From the NCBI GenBank assembly GCA_004297945.1, contig SCRC01000107.1, positions 1 through 57,849 on the forward strand: a stretch of DNA of 57,849 bases, in the 5' to 3' direction. Below the pieces are notes generated by a model. That model did not search any database and was not told the origin of the DNA. It worked only from the letters and a program-made list of their open reading frames with translations. Origin of the DNA: Candidimonas sp. Its GTDB lineage: Bacteria > Pseudomonadota > Gammaproteobacteria > Burkholderiales > Burkholderiaceae_B. Below, piece by piece: positions 34,096 to 43,959 of this stretch. Position numbers and translations under genes: made by a program. The first letter of the stretch is position 1. Every line of letters begins with the position of its first letter.

Positions 34096-35346
34096 TTACT
34101 TCCAGCTAAAGGGCAAAGTGGGCATGGAGCTGTCCAGCTTGTATTTTACGGGCCAGACCGTGTGGTACTCGCTTCCCTTGAGTTGAAGAATCAAGCCTGA
34201 ACCGCTGTCGTTCTGACCCTTTGCATCAAATTTGACGCCCGCCCAGGGCATGATCAGCTGTGCATCGTTCATATTGGTGGCGATCAGCGCCTTGCGGATA
34301 GCCTCGGGATTGGTCGAGCCTGCACGGTTAATGGCGTCGGCCAGCACCAGCACGCCTTGCATCGAGCGCGCATTGTTGCCGTTCATGTCCTTGCCGGTCT
34401 TGGCCTTGTACATATCGTTAATGGTCTTGATGATGGGCTTGGCCTTGATCAGGTCATTGCCCCAGACGTCGCGCGTCAGCACGCCTTGCACCTGCGGACC
34501 CACTTCCTTGACAAAACGCGAATCGATAAAGCCTGCATCATTGGCCAGGAAAATCGGTGGCGCATATTTCATTTCGCGCATGGTTCGCACAAACAGCATG
34601 GCGTCGGACGTATAGCTGGCGAAGATGGCTACGTCGGGTTTGGCGGCCGCGAGCTTTTGCACCTCGGCCGACACCGATGCCGAACCCGCTGCATAAGCGA
34701 TATTGGCGACGATAGTACGGTGGTACTTTTTGGCAAATTTCTCGACCGCCTTGTACGTATTCACGCCGAAATCGGTGTTTTCGTACACCACGCCAATAGT
34801 CTTGGTCGGCACCTTTTTCACGCCGTCCAGAAACTGCATCATGTTGTCGACAAAGGTGTCATCATTAGGCGTGGTGCGAAAGAACCATTTGTAGCCGCGC
34901 TCGGTCAGGTCGGGGCTGCTGGACTCGCCGTTAAGATACGGAATGCCCATCTGTTCCGCGACGCGGCTGGCCGTTTTGGTGACCGCCGACTGATATGCGC
35001 CGGTCAGGGCCACCACCTTTTCCTGACCCAACAGGCGCTGCGCGGCGGCCAGACCTACCTCGGGCTTGCCTTGGGAATCGGCAAACACCACCTCGATCTT
35101 GGCGCCGCCCAGATTGGGCAGGCCGGAGCCCGCCGCCAGCGGGACGCCCTTGAGTTCAGGATGCGGATTATTGACGATATCCACCGCCAGTTCAATTGCG
35201 GCCTTGATCTCGGCGCCTGTCGACGCCAGCGCGCCACTTAAGGGATAAATGGCCCCGATGCGTATGGTCTTTGTTTGCGCTACGACGGGCTGCCCAAACC
35301 CCAGGGCAACGCAGGCAGCGATGCCGGCAATCAGCTTCATCTTCAT
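34096..35346 (-). CDS. ABC transporter substrate-binding protein (LivK-like), second Liv system
   Basis: A 416-residue periplasmic protein with a Sec signal (KLIAGIAACVALGFGQPVVA, cut near residue 24). The mature part opens with IRIGAIYPLSGALASTGAEI, the standard substrate-loop strand. GAGGAG lies 7 bases before the ATG. It is encoded between the DUF1445 gene and its permeases. The ligand is unknown: family members bind branched-chain or aromatic amino acids, amides or carboxylates. Confidence 0.91.
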   Translation of the reverse strand: MKMKLIAGIAACVALGFGQPVVAQTKTIRIGAIYPLSGALASTGAEIKAAIELAVDIVNNPHPELKGVPLAAGSGLPNLGGAKIEVVFADSQGKPEVGLAAAQRLLGQEKVVALTGAYQSAVTKTASRVAEQMGIPYLNGESSSPDLTERGYKWFFRTTPNDDTFVDNMMQFLDGVKKVPTKTIGVVYENTDFGVNTYKAVEKFAKKYHRTIVANIAYAAGSASVSAEVQKLAAAKPDVAIFASYTSDAMLFVRTMREMKYAPPIFLANDAGFIDSRFVKEVGPQVQGVLTRDVWGNDLIKAKPIIKTINDMYKAKTGKDMNGNNARSMQGVLVLADAINRAGSTNPEAIRKALIATNMNDAQLIMPWAGVKFDAKGQNDSGSGLILQLKGSEYHTVWPVKYKLDSSMPTLPFSWK

Positions 35347-35437
35347 TTTATCTGCTCCTCAAAAATCCAAATACGAAAACCACGCGTGATGGCTTGGACT
35401 TACAAGCACCCGCAGGGAGTCGACGCGCCATGCATAC

Positions 35438-36247
35438 TTAAAACGAGGCCAGCTGGCTATTAAACAGATCGGTCACCAACATATGCCCCGGCGCATGTGT
35501 AATGCAAAATTCAGGCCTGACGGCCGCAACAACGGACTGAGGCGTTACGCCGCAAGCCCAGAAAACAGGCACTTCATCAGCGCGGATCTCGACCGGATCG
35601 CCATAATCGGGGCGGCCAATGTCGGCGATGCCTATCAGCGCCGGGTCGCCAAAATGAACCGGAGCTCCGTGCACCGACGGAAACCGTGAGGTGACCTGAA
35701 TGGCACGTATGGCCTGGGCGGCCTTCATAGGGCGCATCGACACCACCAGAGGCCCGGAAAACACCCCTGCCGCCGCAGTAGCCACGGTGGTGCGATACAT
35801 AGGCACATTGCAACCTTGTTCGATGTGGCGCACCGGCAAGCCGTTGTCCAGCATGGCCTCTTCGAACGAGAACGAGCAACCGATCAGAAAAGACACCAGA
35901 TCGTCACGCCAGACGGATTTCACGTCGATGGGTTCGTCGACCAGAACACCTTCGCGCCACACCCGATAGCGAGGAATGTCTGAACGTATATCGATATCGT
36001 GGCCCAGCGCGGCCAGGGATGGGTCAGCCGCATTGGACATGGCCAGCAAGGGACATGGCTTGGGATTGCGCTGACAAAACAGCAGAAAATCGGCAGCCAG
36101 CGCGCGGGGCAGGATCGCCAGGTTGGCCTGCACATGCCCGGGCGCGAGGTTTGCCGTGGAGGTCGTCAGTTTTCCCGCACGCGCATCCAGACGCACCTGA
36201 TACGACGGTGATATTTGAGCACCCATTTCGGCTTGCACCGTCCGCAT
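35438..36247 (-). CDS. DUF1445 putative hydro-lyase / D-glutamate-cyclase-related protein
   Basis: A 269-residue protein of the YcsI/DUF1445 family. Landmarks are [20 protein letters not shown], then [45 protein letters not shown] and the C-terminal [13 protein letters not shown]. The family is annotated as a putative hydro-lyase, and mammalian D-glutamate cyclase contains a related domain. GGAG lies 6 bases before the ATG at 36247. It is the first gene of the second Liv operon (91 bases before livK), which suggests it acts on the imported compound. Confidence 0.82.
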   Translation of the reverse strand: MRTVQAEMGAQISPSYQVRLDARAGKLTTSTANLAPGHVQANLAILPRALAADFLLFCQRNPKPCPLLAMSNAADPSLAALGHDIDIRSDIPRYRVWREGVLVDEPIDVKSVWRDDLVSFLIGCSFSFEEAMLDNGLPVRHIEQGCNVPMYRTTVATAAAGVFSGPLVVSMRPMKAAQAIRAIQVTSRFPSVHGAPVHFGDPALIGIADIGRPDYGDPVEIRADEVPVFWACGVTPQSVVAAVRPEFCITHAPGHMLVTDLFNSQLASF

Positions 36248-36354
36248 ATTTGTCTCCAGCCATTTTTTGTAATACTTCACGCCCACCTTTTTTGCAGAGG
36301 GTCGGTTATCGGGAATGAAATTAGGCTATACGGCGGCCAATGTCAAGAAATAGT

Positions 36355-36546
36355 CTGTGGCGGCACCTCTTGTGTGTAGCGGCACCTCTTGTGTGTAGCG
36401 GCACCCTTAGTCTGTAGCGGCACCACTTGTGGGTGCCAAAATCTGTAGCGGCACCCCTTGTGGGTGCCAAAACCTCGGCAGCCCAAAACAGTGTCCTGCA
36501 TGGATGACAGGCACAAGGCCTGTCGCTACAGGCCTGTAGCGACAAA
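36355..36546 (+). repeat. Tandem palindromic repeat array with bipartite element, copy 2
   Basis: Successive units start at about 36357, 36378, 36397, 36414 and 36444. The first three are eroded or truncated (GTAGCGGCACCTCTTGTGT), and the last two are complete (GGCACC...CTTGTGGGTGCC). The array ends with ACAGGC-ACAAG-GCCTGT and TCGCTACAGGCCTGTAGCGA. This fills the 323-base gap between the DUF1445 start and the amino-acid ATPase. The last part matches the bipartite element at 24292-24385. Confidence 0.75.
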
Positions 36547-36570
36547 TTCTCGGGCTCAGCTTCTGGGCAA

Positions 36571-37338
36571 CTACTTTAAATTGCCCGACAGAAACTGGGC
36601 CAGGCGGCTGCTTTTCGGGGAGCTTAGCACCTGGGCCGGGTCCCCTTGTTCTTCGACGACGCCCTGATGGAGGAACATGACATGATTCGACACATTGCGC
36701 GCAAAGCCCATTTCGTGGGTCACGACTATCATGGTCCGGCCCTCTTCGGCCAAGGCCTGCATGACCTTCAGAACCTCGCCCACCAGCTCCGGGTCGAGGG
36801 CCGACGTAGGCTCGTCAAACAGCATCACTTCGGGTTCCAGCGCCAGGGCTCGCGCGATCGCCACGCGCTGCTGCTGGCCGCCCGACAAATGCACCGGATA
36901 CTTGTTGGCCACGTCCAGCGACAAGCCGACCTTGCGCAAATAAAGCTCGGCCTTCGCAATCGCAGTCTTTTTATCCAGACCCAGCACATTAATCGGCGCC
37001 GCCGTAATGTTTTCCATGGCCGTCATGTGCGACCACAAATTAAAATGCTGGAAAACCATGGAGACCTTGGTGCGCAAGCGTTGCAGTTGCACCTTGTCGG
37101 CCACGGCAAGTTGATTGTGCTTGTCGCGCACCGTTTTGAGTTCTTCATTAAGAATGAAAATCTGGCCCGAATTGGGCGACTCCAGGAAGTTTATGCAGCG
37201 CAAAAAAGTGCTTTTCCCCGACCCGCTTGAGCCAACAATACTGATGACATCGCCACGATTTGCCGCGAGCGATACCCCTTTTAGCACCTCCTGGGCGCCG
37301 TAGCTTTTATAAATATTTTCAACCCTTAATTGTTCCAT
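36571..37338 (-). CDS. Polar amino acid ABC transporter ATP-binding protein (HisP-like)
   Basis: A 255-residue ATPase with Walker [16 protein letters not shown], signature [16 protein letters not shown], Walker [19 protein letters not shown] and H-loop [12 protein letters not shown]. The DPELVGEVL motif and the insert near 55-75 are characteristic of the HisP/ArtP group. It is the last gene of a four-gene minus-strand operon for basic or polar amino-acid uptake. Confidence 0.92.
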   Translation of the reverse strand: MEQLRVENIYKSYGAQEVLKGVSLAANRGDVISIVGSSGSGKSTFLRCINFLESPNSGQIFILNEELKTVRDKHNQLAVADKVQLQRLRTKVSMVFQHFNLWSHMTAMENITAAPINVLGLDKKTAIAKAELYLRKVGLSLDVANKYPVHLSGGQQQRVAIARALALEPEVMLFDEPTSALDPELVGEVLKVMQALAEEGRTMIVVTHEMGFARNVSNHVMFLHQGVVEEQGDPAQVLSSPKSSRLAQFLSGNLK

Positions 37339-37351
37339 AAACCTGTCGACT

Positions 37352-38068
37352 CTAATGGGTTGGAAGCGGCTTTAAAAAAACCAGACAGCGCTTTTCCAGC
37401 ATGCGAAATGTCGCCACCAGAACGAGCGCTACGGCAGCGTAGAAAACCGCCGCAATGCCAAAGGCCGAGAATGACGCGAACGTGGCGCTATTTACATCGC
37501 GCGCCACTTTCAGCAACTCGGGAACCGTGGCCGTAAAGGCGATGGAGGTGCTGTGCAAGACCAGGATCACCTCATTGCTGTAATACGGCAACGCGCGCTT
37601 GATGGCCGAGGGCAAAATAATCTTGGTGTAGGTTCTAACCCGGGAAAACCCAAAGGCGCGCGCCGCTTCAATTTCACCCGAGGGAAGAGACCGGATGGAG
37701 CCTGCCAGAACCTCGGTGATATAGGCGCAGCAATTGACACTGAACGCCAGAATCACGCAGTTGAAACCGCTGCGAAAAAACTCGGACAAGGTCGGCGTAT
37801 GCCGTACAAAGTCCAAGCCGAAAAAGCCGGTGTAGACAATCAGCAGTTGCACATACAGCGGGGTACCCGTGATCAGAAAGGTATATAGCTGAACCGGCCG
37901 GCTCAGGTATTTGTTCGACGACACCCTTAATATGGCTAGCGGTATCGACGCCGCGAAACTAATGACCCATGTCAATACCAGAATCCAGAGTGTCATGGCG
38001 GTGCCCGAAAAATCCCCGCCTTCCAGTCCTACATATTGGGGCCAGTATTGCCTGAAAATATCTATCAA
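37352..38068 (-). CDS. Polar amino acid ABC transporter permease (HisM-like)
   Basis: A 238-residue permease with the EAA loop [24 protein letters not shown] (around residues 130-153), identical in layout to HisM/ArtM. The start overlaps the HisQ-like stop by four bases. It forms the membrane heterodimer with that protein. Confidence 0.9.
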   Translation of the reverse strand: MIDIFRQYWPQYVGLEGGDFSGTAMTLWILVLTWVISFAASIPLAILRVSSNKYLSRPVQLYTFLITGTPLYVQLLIVYTGFFGLDFVRHTPTLSEFFRSGFNCVILAFSVNCCAYITEVLAGSIRSLPSGEIEAARAFGFSRVRTYTKIILPSAIKRALPYYSNEVILVLHSTSIAFTATVPELLKVARDVNSATFASFSAFGIAAVFYAAVALVLVATFRMLEKRCLVFLKPLPTH

Positions 38069-38757
38069 AACATGGCCTCTTTGACACCCACATTAAACCG
38101 TTTTCCTGCATAGGAAAGCGCAAACAGCGTGACACAAGTAAACGCCAGGTAGATCAGGGCCGCCACGATATTGAAGAAAAACAAATGCTGGCTAGCCTGG
38201 CCTGCCTGCTGGCTAATGCTAATGATATCTACCAAGCCGATGATCGATACCAACGCCGTCGATTTAATAATGACTTGAATATTGTTGCCAAACCCCGGCA
38301 ACGCAAAACGAACCATTTGCGGAAAGGTGATTTTCCGGAAAATAAGCCCGTCGCCCATTCCAGCCGACAAGGCCGCCTCGACCTGACCGCGCGGCACCGA
38401 CTCCAGCGCTCCTCGGAAAGTCTCTGCCATATAGGCGCCATAAATAAAGGCCAGGGTAATGACCCCGGCCCCAAAAGCGTTGATTTCAATCAGGCCAATA
38501 CCCAGCAAAGCGCATATCCAGTTAACCAACATTTGCACGTTGTAGAACACCAGCAGCATGATCACCAGATCGGGCACACTACGAATCAATGTCGTGTATA
38601 TGGTCGCCAGGAGCCTTAGCATGCGGCTCCTGGATGTCTTGCATAAGGCCCCTGCGACACCCAGCAGGGTCGAACAAACTACAGACAACACGGTCAGCGC
38701 CAGCGTCATCAGCGTACCTTGAAGAATCAATGGCCCATACCCGTACAGCATGTGCAT
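38065..38757 (-). CDS. Polar amino acid ABC transporter permease (HisQ-like)
   Basis: A 230-residue permease with segments SVPDLVIMLLVFYN and the EAA loop QVEAALSAGMGDGLIFRKITFPQM. Two Met codons compete for the start (38757 and 38751), and I keep the first. The gene follows the binding protein and precedes the HisM-like gene. Confidence 0.9.
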   Translation of the reverse strand: MHMLYGYGPLILQGTLMTLALTVLSVVCSTLLGVAGALCKTSRSRMLRLLATIYTTLIRSVPDLVIMLLVFYNVQMLVNWICALLGIGLIEINAFGAGVITLAFIYGAYMAETFRGALESVPRGQVEAALSAGMGDGLIFRKITFPQMVRFALPGFGNNIQVIIKSTALVSIIGLVDIISISQQAGQASQHLFFFNIVAALIYLAFTCVTLFALSYAGKRFNVGVKEAMF

Positions 38758-38799
38758 TCCCAGGCGAAAGTTTAAAAGTGGTAGACGATGCCTTATGCC

Positions 38800-39579
38800 T
38801 TATTGCCCTGTGGGGCCTATCAGGCCATATGCAGAATAACGGGCAAGAATTTTCTGGAATTCGCCATCTTTTCTCATGCTCTTGACAGCGCCATCAATTT
38901 TATTTTTCAACGCGTGATCGGCAAGCCTCAAACCTATGCCTGTGCCATTGCCGAACACTTCGGCATCATTGACGGGCGTGCCCGTCAGATGAAACCCCTT
39001 GCCCTCGGGCGTGGCAAAGAAAGACTGCGCTGACGCACTATCTTGCAAGGTGCCATCTACCCGCCCCAACGCCAGATCTTGCTTGGCCAGATTGTCATTC
39101 TGGTAGGAAACCAGCTTTATACCTTTGCCTTTCCAATGCTTGTTGGCATACGCGGCCTGCGTCGTTCCCTGCACAATGCCGATGGTCTTTCCCTTGAGCG
39201 AAGCAACCGTCGTATCCAGCGTTACCTTTTTAGGCACCATCATGAGCGACGCGCTTGAATAAAAAGGGATCGTGAAGAGAACCTGCTTTTCCCTTTGCTT
39301 GGTGATGCTCATGCCCGACAGAATGCCGTCGATTTTCTGTGCATTCAATGCGGGAATGGCCCCGTCAAAATTGATTTTTACCCATTCACACTTGGCATTA
39401 AGTTGCTTGCAAATCGCATTGCCCATGTCAATGTCAATTCCAATCAGATCGCCTTTGGCATTGACCGATTCGTAGGGTGCAAAGGTCGGATCCACGCCAA
39501 ATCGAATCGTGCTGCTCGCCTGAGCCTGCGCGGCAAACGCACAAGCGGCAAATAGTGCTGCAAATAGTGTCTTGTTCAT
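38800..39579 (-). CDS. Polar amino acid ABC transporter substrate-binding protein (HisJ/ArgT-like)
   Basis: A 259-residue periplasmic protein with a Sec signal MNKTLFAALFAACAFAAQA. The mature part opens STIRFGVDPTFAPYESVNAKG and continues GIDIDMGNAICKQLNAKCEW, the LAO/HisJ signature. GGAGA precedes the ATG at 39579; an earlier ATG at 39615 has no homology. The ligand is probably a basic or polar amino acid. Confidence 0.92.
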   Translation of the reverse strand: MNKTLFAALFAACAFAAQAQASSTIRFGVDPTFAPYESVNAKGDLIGIDIDMGNAICKQLNAKCEWVKINFDGAIPALNAQKIDGILSGMSITKQREKQVLFTIPFYSSASLMMVPKKVTLDTTVASLKGKTIGIVQGTTQAAYANKHWKGKGIKLVSYQNDNLAKQDLALGRVDGTLQDSASAQSFFATPEGKGFHLTGTPVNDAEVFGNGTGIGLRLADHALKNKIDGAVKSMRKDGEFQKILARYSAYGLIGPTGQ

Positions 39580-39726
39580 GTTGTCTCCGAAAGATTGCGG
39601 GTAATTAAAACGCATGATAATTTAAAACTATGTATATACAAGTAGGACTATCCCTAGTATGATCAAGACGACGGCTTACTAAACCTCGTCAAGCTGTCTT
39701 TTATAACCCGAACCAGGAACAGATCG

Positions 39727-40836
39727 ATGAACTCATATCTGATGGATGCCAAACCCACTTACAGCAAGCTACGAGCTGGGTTCCTGAAGAGTGCACAAAA
39801 ACATAACGCGCAGCTTCGGCACTTTAAACATCCCCTAAAAGGAATGGACGGCGAAGATCTGTATACAGATGTCGCGGTATGGGCAAAGCCGGAAACCAAA
39901 AAATGGCTGGCCGTCATCTCCGGTACGCATGGCGTCGAAGGCTACTATGGCTCCATGTGCCAAACTGAATATATAGAAAACGTGGCTGCGCTCGCACAAG
40001 AGGGCAAAGTCGGCGTCGTGCTCATCCATCTTATCAACCCATGGGGCACATCCTGGAAACGCCGGGTCAATGAAGACAATATCGATTTGAACCGGAACTA
40101 TCTGGATTTCAACCAGCCGCTGCCGCAAAACGCCTACTACGAAACCCTGCACAATCTGTTTGTAAAAGAAGCGGCAAACGGCCCCGCCCGCCAGAAATCC
40201 AATGAGCAATGGGCGGAAAAAACCAGAGAAATCGGCCATACAGTATTGATGAACCACCTGGGCGCAGGCCAGTATCTGCATCAGGACGGTCTGTATTTTG
40301 GCGGCTTCAAACCCTCATGGTCCAACACGACCCTGCGCGCCATCATGGGTGAATTTCTGGCCGACTGCACCGACGCCATTTGTCTGGACTTGCACACAGG
40401 GGCGGGCGCATATGGTCACCCCATGCTCATGGCCATCGCCGAACGCGAATACCCGGGCATACACGATGCGCAACGGATCTATGGCGCATGGCTATATACT
40501 GTTTTAACTGGCGCCAGCCACACCACCGACACCGGGATTTCCGCCGCAGCCACTGGCTATACCTCGCAGGCAATGGTCGACCTTATGGTCGGAAAGCGCT
40601 TCTGCCAGCTAGTTGTAGAGTGCGGCACCTACGACGGCGAAAAGGTCGGCCACGATGCGCTTTTAAATGACCATTTCCTGCATCTTTGCGGCAATCTGCA
40701 AGGCGAGGAATTCGAGAAAACCAAAGACAAGCTGCTGGAATTCTTCTTCCCCACCGATCGCGACTGGCGGGAGTTGGTTTGGGTCAGGACAAGGCAGATA
40801 TTTGATCGCGCCTTGGCGGATTTACTGGAGAGGTAG
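39727..40836 (+). CDS. M14-like metallopeptidase, DUF2817 family
   Basis: A 369-residue protein of the DUF2817 branch of zinc carboxypeptidases. A candidate zinc site is H-G-V-E in SGTHGVEGYYGS (about residue 77) together with a later His in CLDLHTGAGAYG near 221. The Asn-Arg pair in NIDLNRNYLDF resembles the substrate-carboxylate site of M14 enzymes, and the catalytic Glu may be in VVECGTYDGE. There is no signal peptide, so it is cytoplasmic. It lies divergent from the amino-acid importer, so it could cut a small peptide or amide that the importer brings in. Confidence 0.82.
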   Translation: MNSYLMDAKPTYSKLRAGFLKSAQKHNAQLRHFKHPLKGMDGEDLYTDVAVWAKPETKKWLAVISGTHGVEGYYGSMCQTEYIENVAALAQEGKVGVVLIHLINPWGTSWKRRVNEDNIDLNRNYLDFNQPLPQNAYYETLHNLFVKEAANGPARQKSNEQWAEKTREIGHTVLMNHLGAGQYLHQDGLYFGGFKPSWSNTTLRAIMGEFLADCTDAICLDLHTGAGAYGHPMLMAIAEREYPGIHDAQRIYGAWLYTVLTGASHTTDTGISAAATGYTSQAMVDLMVGKRFCQLVVECGTYDGEKVGHDALLNDHFLHLCGNLQGEEFEKTKDKLLEFFFPTDRDWRELVWVRTRQIFDRALADLLER

Positions 40837-40883
40837 GATTGCAAAGATGCGGGTGCGGGGCGGTTCTGCGCATCGGGGACGAT

Positions 40884-40902
40884 GGCACCCACAAGGGGTG
40901 CC
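40884..40902 (+). repeat. Short palindromic repeat between convergent genes
   Basis: GGCACCC-ACAAG-GGGTGCC is a perfect 7-bp stem with a five-base loop, followed by GCTAC. It sits between the end of the peptidase gene and the end of the minus-strand sulfur operon. Confidence 0.65.
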
Positions 40903-40923
40903 GCTACATGATTGGCGGGTACG

Positions 40924-41649
40924 TCAATGAATAATATCGGACAGAAACTTGCGGGCCCGGTCGTGGCGCGGCGCGGAGAAAAAATCGGCCGGCCTGGAAT
41001 CCTCGAGGATCTGACCCTCGTCCATGAACCAAATGCGATCGGCTACTTCCTTGGCAAAATTCATTTCATGAGTAACGCACACCATGGTCATGCCATCGGC
41101 CGCCAGCGCCTTCATTACCGCCAAGACCTCACCCACCATCTCGGGGTCGAGTGCGCTGGTGGGTTCGTCAAATAATATAACGGTGGGCTTTTGCGCCAGA
41201 GCTCTTGCGATGGCCACACGCTGCTGTTGCCCGCCTGATAAGTTGGCCGGCATTTCATTGATTTTTGCGCTCAAACCCACCTTGGCAAGCAATTCTTCAG
41301 CTAATTCATACGCTTGCGCCCTTGAGCAACCGCCCACCTTGACCGGCGAAAGTGCGATATTGTCCTTGACGGACAAATGCGGGAACAGATTGAATTGCTG
41401 AAACACAAAACCGATTTTTGCCCGCAAATGATTAATGTTCAGCGTCTTGTCGGTTATATCCAGTCCTTCGACCCGGATAGTGCCTTTTTGAATTTCTTCC
41501 AGCTTGTTGATGGTGCGGATCATGGTCGACTTGCCCGAGCCAGACGGACCACATACTACTAGCACTTCGCCAGTCTTTATCTCGCCGCAAATATTATTAA
41601 GCGCGTGATATTTTTTATACCATTTGTTGACATTTTCGAATTGAATCAA
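40924..41649 (-). CDS. Polar amino acid ABC transporter ATP-binding protein (GlnQ/GltL-like)
   Basis: A 241-residue ATPase with Walker [16 protein letters not shown], signature [16 protein letters not shown], Walker [19 protein letters not shown] and H-loop [11 protein letters not shown]. It closes a seven-gene minus-strand unit that begins with a cysteine-dioxygenase-family gene. It energises the two permeases upstream. Confidence 0.92.
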   Translation of the reverse strand: MIQFENVNKWYKKYHALNNICGEIKTGEVLVVCGPSGSGKSTMIRTINKLEEIQKGTIRVEGLDITDKTLNINHLRAKIGFVFQQFNLFPHLSVKDNIALSPVKVGGCSRAQAYELAEELLAKVGLSAKINEMPANLSGGQQQRVAIARALAQKPTVILFDEPTSALDPEMVGEVLAVMKALAADGMTMVCVTHEMNFAKEVADRIWFMDEGQILEDSRPADFFSAPRHDRARKFLSDIIH

Positions 41650-41670
41650 TGGAGTCTCCCGGAATGGAAA

Positions 41671-42363
41671 TCAGGCAATGCCCAGCCGTTTGTTGTTCAG
41701 ATGAGCCTCCAGCACCTTGGCCGACTTTGAAAGCAAGGCACACAAGAGGAAATAAAACAGGGCCAGTATCAGGTAGGTGCGCAAGGTGCCCGTAAGCTCG
41801 ATGCTATTGATCTGCTGCGCCGAAAAGGTAGCTTCCTGAACACCAATGATATAGGCAATAGACGTCGCTTTTATGGTCGACACAAACTGATTCAACAGCG
41901 ACGGGATCATATTCGCCAACGCCTGCGGCAACTGGATATTGAACAAGGTCTTGAAATACCCCAGGCCCAATGCCCGCGACGCTTCGACTTGCCCCGGCGG
42001 CAATGCCTGGAGGCCCGCACGAATGATCTCGGCCAGGAAGGCGGATTCATACGCAATAATGGCGCACAAAGCGGTGGAAAATGCCGGTACTTCCGTGCCG
42101 ACCAGCACTGGCAGCAGAAAGTACGCCCAGAAAATAATCATGATGAGCGGAATGGATCGGAACGTATATACCCAAACCATAGAGGCTATCTTTACCAGCC
42201 TGAGATCGCTGGTGCGGGCTACGCCGACACACAAGGCAATCGGAAAGGCACCCAGCAACCCCAGACTCGCCAGTATCAGTGTTCCTGCAAAACCGCCAAT
42301 CGGGCCATGGGGCCAGGAACCCACCAAGAACATCAAGCCATAAGTGCTTAAGAAATGGGTCAT
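41671..42363 (-). CDS. Polar amino acid ABC transporter permease (GltK-like)
   Basis: A 230-residue permease with the segment TFRSIPLIMIIFWAYFLLPV and the EAA loop QVEASRALGLGYFKTLFNIQLPQAL. It starts two bases after the stop of the GltJ-like gene. It pairs with that permease in a heterodimeric importer. Confidence 0.9.
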   Translation of the reverse strand: MTHFLSTYGLMFLVGSWPHGPIGGFAGTLILASLGLLGAFPIALCVGVARTSDLRLVKIASMVWVYTFRSIPLIMIIFWAYFLLPVLVGTEVPAFSTALCAIIAYESAFLAEIIRAGLQALPPGQVEASRALGLGYFKTLFNIQLPQALANMIPSLLNQFVSTIKATSIAYIIGVQEATFSAQQINSIELTGTLRTYLILALFYFLLCALLSKSAKVLEAHLNNKRLGIA

Positions 42364-42365
42364 GG

Positions 42366-43061
42366 CTAGCCTTTGAAATTGGCGGGGTACTTCCGGGACA
42401 TCTGGGCTCCCAGCACCGCAATCAACAGCGAAATGACAAGATAGATCAAGGTCGAGATAAGAAAGATCTGAAACGTCTGAAATGTGGTGTTTTCAATTTT
42501 CTTGACCTGATACGTGAGCTCGGTAACCCCGATCACCATAGCCAGGCTCGTATCCTTGAACAGAATAAGGGAGCGATTGAGGATCGGTGGAATACTGATC
42601 CGCACTGCCTGCGGCAAAACCACATAGGTCAGCGCCTGCATGGCCCCCAGACCAATGGAGCGCGCCGCTTCTACTTGAGTGGCCGCAATCGCCTTGATGC
42701 CCGAGCGTATATCTTCATAATAGTAGGCACTTACATTCAAGGACAGGGCAATCAGCGCAAAGGAAAATTCGGTATTGCCCTGATTGATCCACAAGCGGAT
42801 CGGTTCGGGTAGCACTTCGGGCATGCCAAAATACCACACCATGATTTGCACGACCGTGGGCACATTCCGGTGGTATTCCACGTACAAGGTAATCAGGCCA
42901 CGCGACACTCGAAACGGAACCAGATACAGGCACGATAGCAGCAAAGCGATCGCAAATCCGCAAACCAGAGCCCCTGCAAACAGGCGCAACGTAAGTAGCA
43001 CACCTGCTATCAGCATGTGCACCGCTTCGGGATTTTCAAGCAGAGAAAAAGAAAAATTCAT
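42366..43061 (-). CDS. Polar amino acid ABC transporter permease (GltJ-like)
   Basis: A 231-residue permease with YHRNVPTVVQIMVWYFGMPE and the EAA loop QVEAARSIGLGAMQALTYVVLPQAV. I start at the ATG at 43061, which opens directly into the first helix; the frame extends 38 codons with hydrophilic, non-homologous sequence. A clear ribosome-binding site is not seen. It lies 41 bases after the frameshifted binding-protein gene. Confidence 0.86.
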   Translation of the reverse strand: MNFSFSLLENPEAVHMLIAGVLLTLRLFAGALVCGFAIALLLSCLYLVPFRVSRGLITLYVEYHRNVPTVVQIMVWYFGMPEVLPEPIRLWINQGNTEFSFALIALSLNVSAYYYEDIRSGIKAIAATQVEAARSIGLGAMQALTYVVLPQAVRISIPPILNRSLILFKDTSLAMVIGVTELTYQVKKIENTTFQTFQIFLISTLIYLVISLLIAVLGAQMSRKYPANFKG

Positions 43062-43102
43062 GTGTCTGACGGGGTTGCCGCAGGCACCCCCCATCCCATT
43101 GC

Positions 43103-43938
43103 TTAGTGTGCGCCGTTTACTGGCTCCACCTTGAAGGTGCGCGTCAGCTTGTATATGGAATCTTTGCCCATCCACTTATCGTAAATCTGCGTCAATTGGC
43201 CCGATTCGTCGATTTTTTTAATTGCGGCATTGATCGCGTTCTTCAGATCCGGCTCACCCTTATTGACCACCACACCGATATGTTCAGTGTAGGTCGGCTC
43301 GGAAAGCAACATGGTCGGGGTAGCCGTTTTTTCCGAATCGGTTTCAAAACGGATCAACACCAGCTCGCCAGCCGTCATGGCCGCCACCTTATCGCTTTGC
43401 AAGCCCAGATAACATTGCGAGATATTCTGGAAGGTCAGTACATTGGACTTGGTCAGCACTTTGGATGCAATCGCCGCCGAGCTCGAACCTGATGACGCAC
43501 ATACTTTTTTCCTGCCAGATCGGCCAGCGTCTTAATGCCGGAATTCTTCTTGACCAGTACTCGAATATTGCCTTCGAGATATTGAAGGCTGTAATCGACT
43601 TCTTTCGCACGGCTAGGCAAGTAAGCCATGGCGCCGGCCACCATGTCTACTCGCCCCATTTTCAGTTCGGGGATCCGAGCCTCGGTGGACAAGCCTTTGT
43701 GCACCAGCTTCACGCCCATTTGCTTGGCAATGGCGTTGCATATATCCACGTCATAACCTACGTACTCCCTCGTCTTGGGATCTTGAAACCCATAAGGAGA
43801 GCTGGCATTTTGGGTGCCGCAGATAATACTTCCACGGGCCTTGATGTCAGCCAGCTTATTGGCCAGCACCGAACTTGACGCGAATATTGCCGCTGCGGCC
43901 AGACCCAGGATTACGGCCGGTTTGTTGAAATTGTGCAT
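43103..43938 (-). pseudogene. Polar amino acid ABC substrate-binding protein gene split by a -1 frameshift at A AAA AAG
   Basis: Frame 1 (start 43938, GGAGA upstream) gives a signal peptide and the first lobe: LADIKARGSIICGTQNASSP, YVGYDVDICNAIAKQMGVKL, up to KTLADLAGKK. It then reads out of register to a stop at 43453. Frame -1 continues the protein as VCASSGSSSAAIASKVLTKS to the normal end at 43103. The switch falls on the run at 43510-43504 (minus strand), read GGA AAA AAG. Slipping back one base there restores the standard GKKVC-type junction. It could be a true mutation, a base-calling error in a six-A run, or programmed slippage. The rest of the operon is intact. Confidence 0.85.
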
Positions 43939-43959
43939 AGTGTCTCCGAAATAAATCGC

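Noticed and set aside
36355-36480. Possible CRISPR-like tandem repeats
   Set aside because: The units are unequal, have no unique spacers of constant length, and are copies of a palindrome found elsewhere in the window. No cas gene is present.
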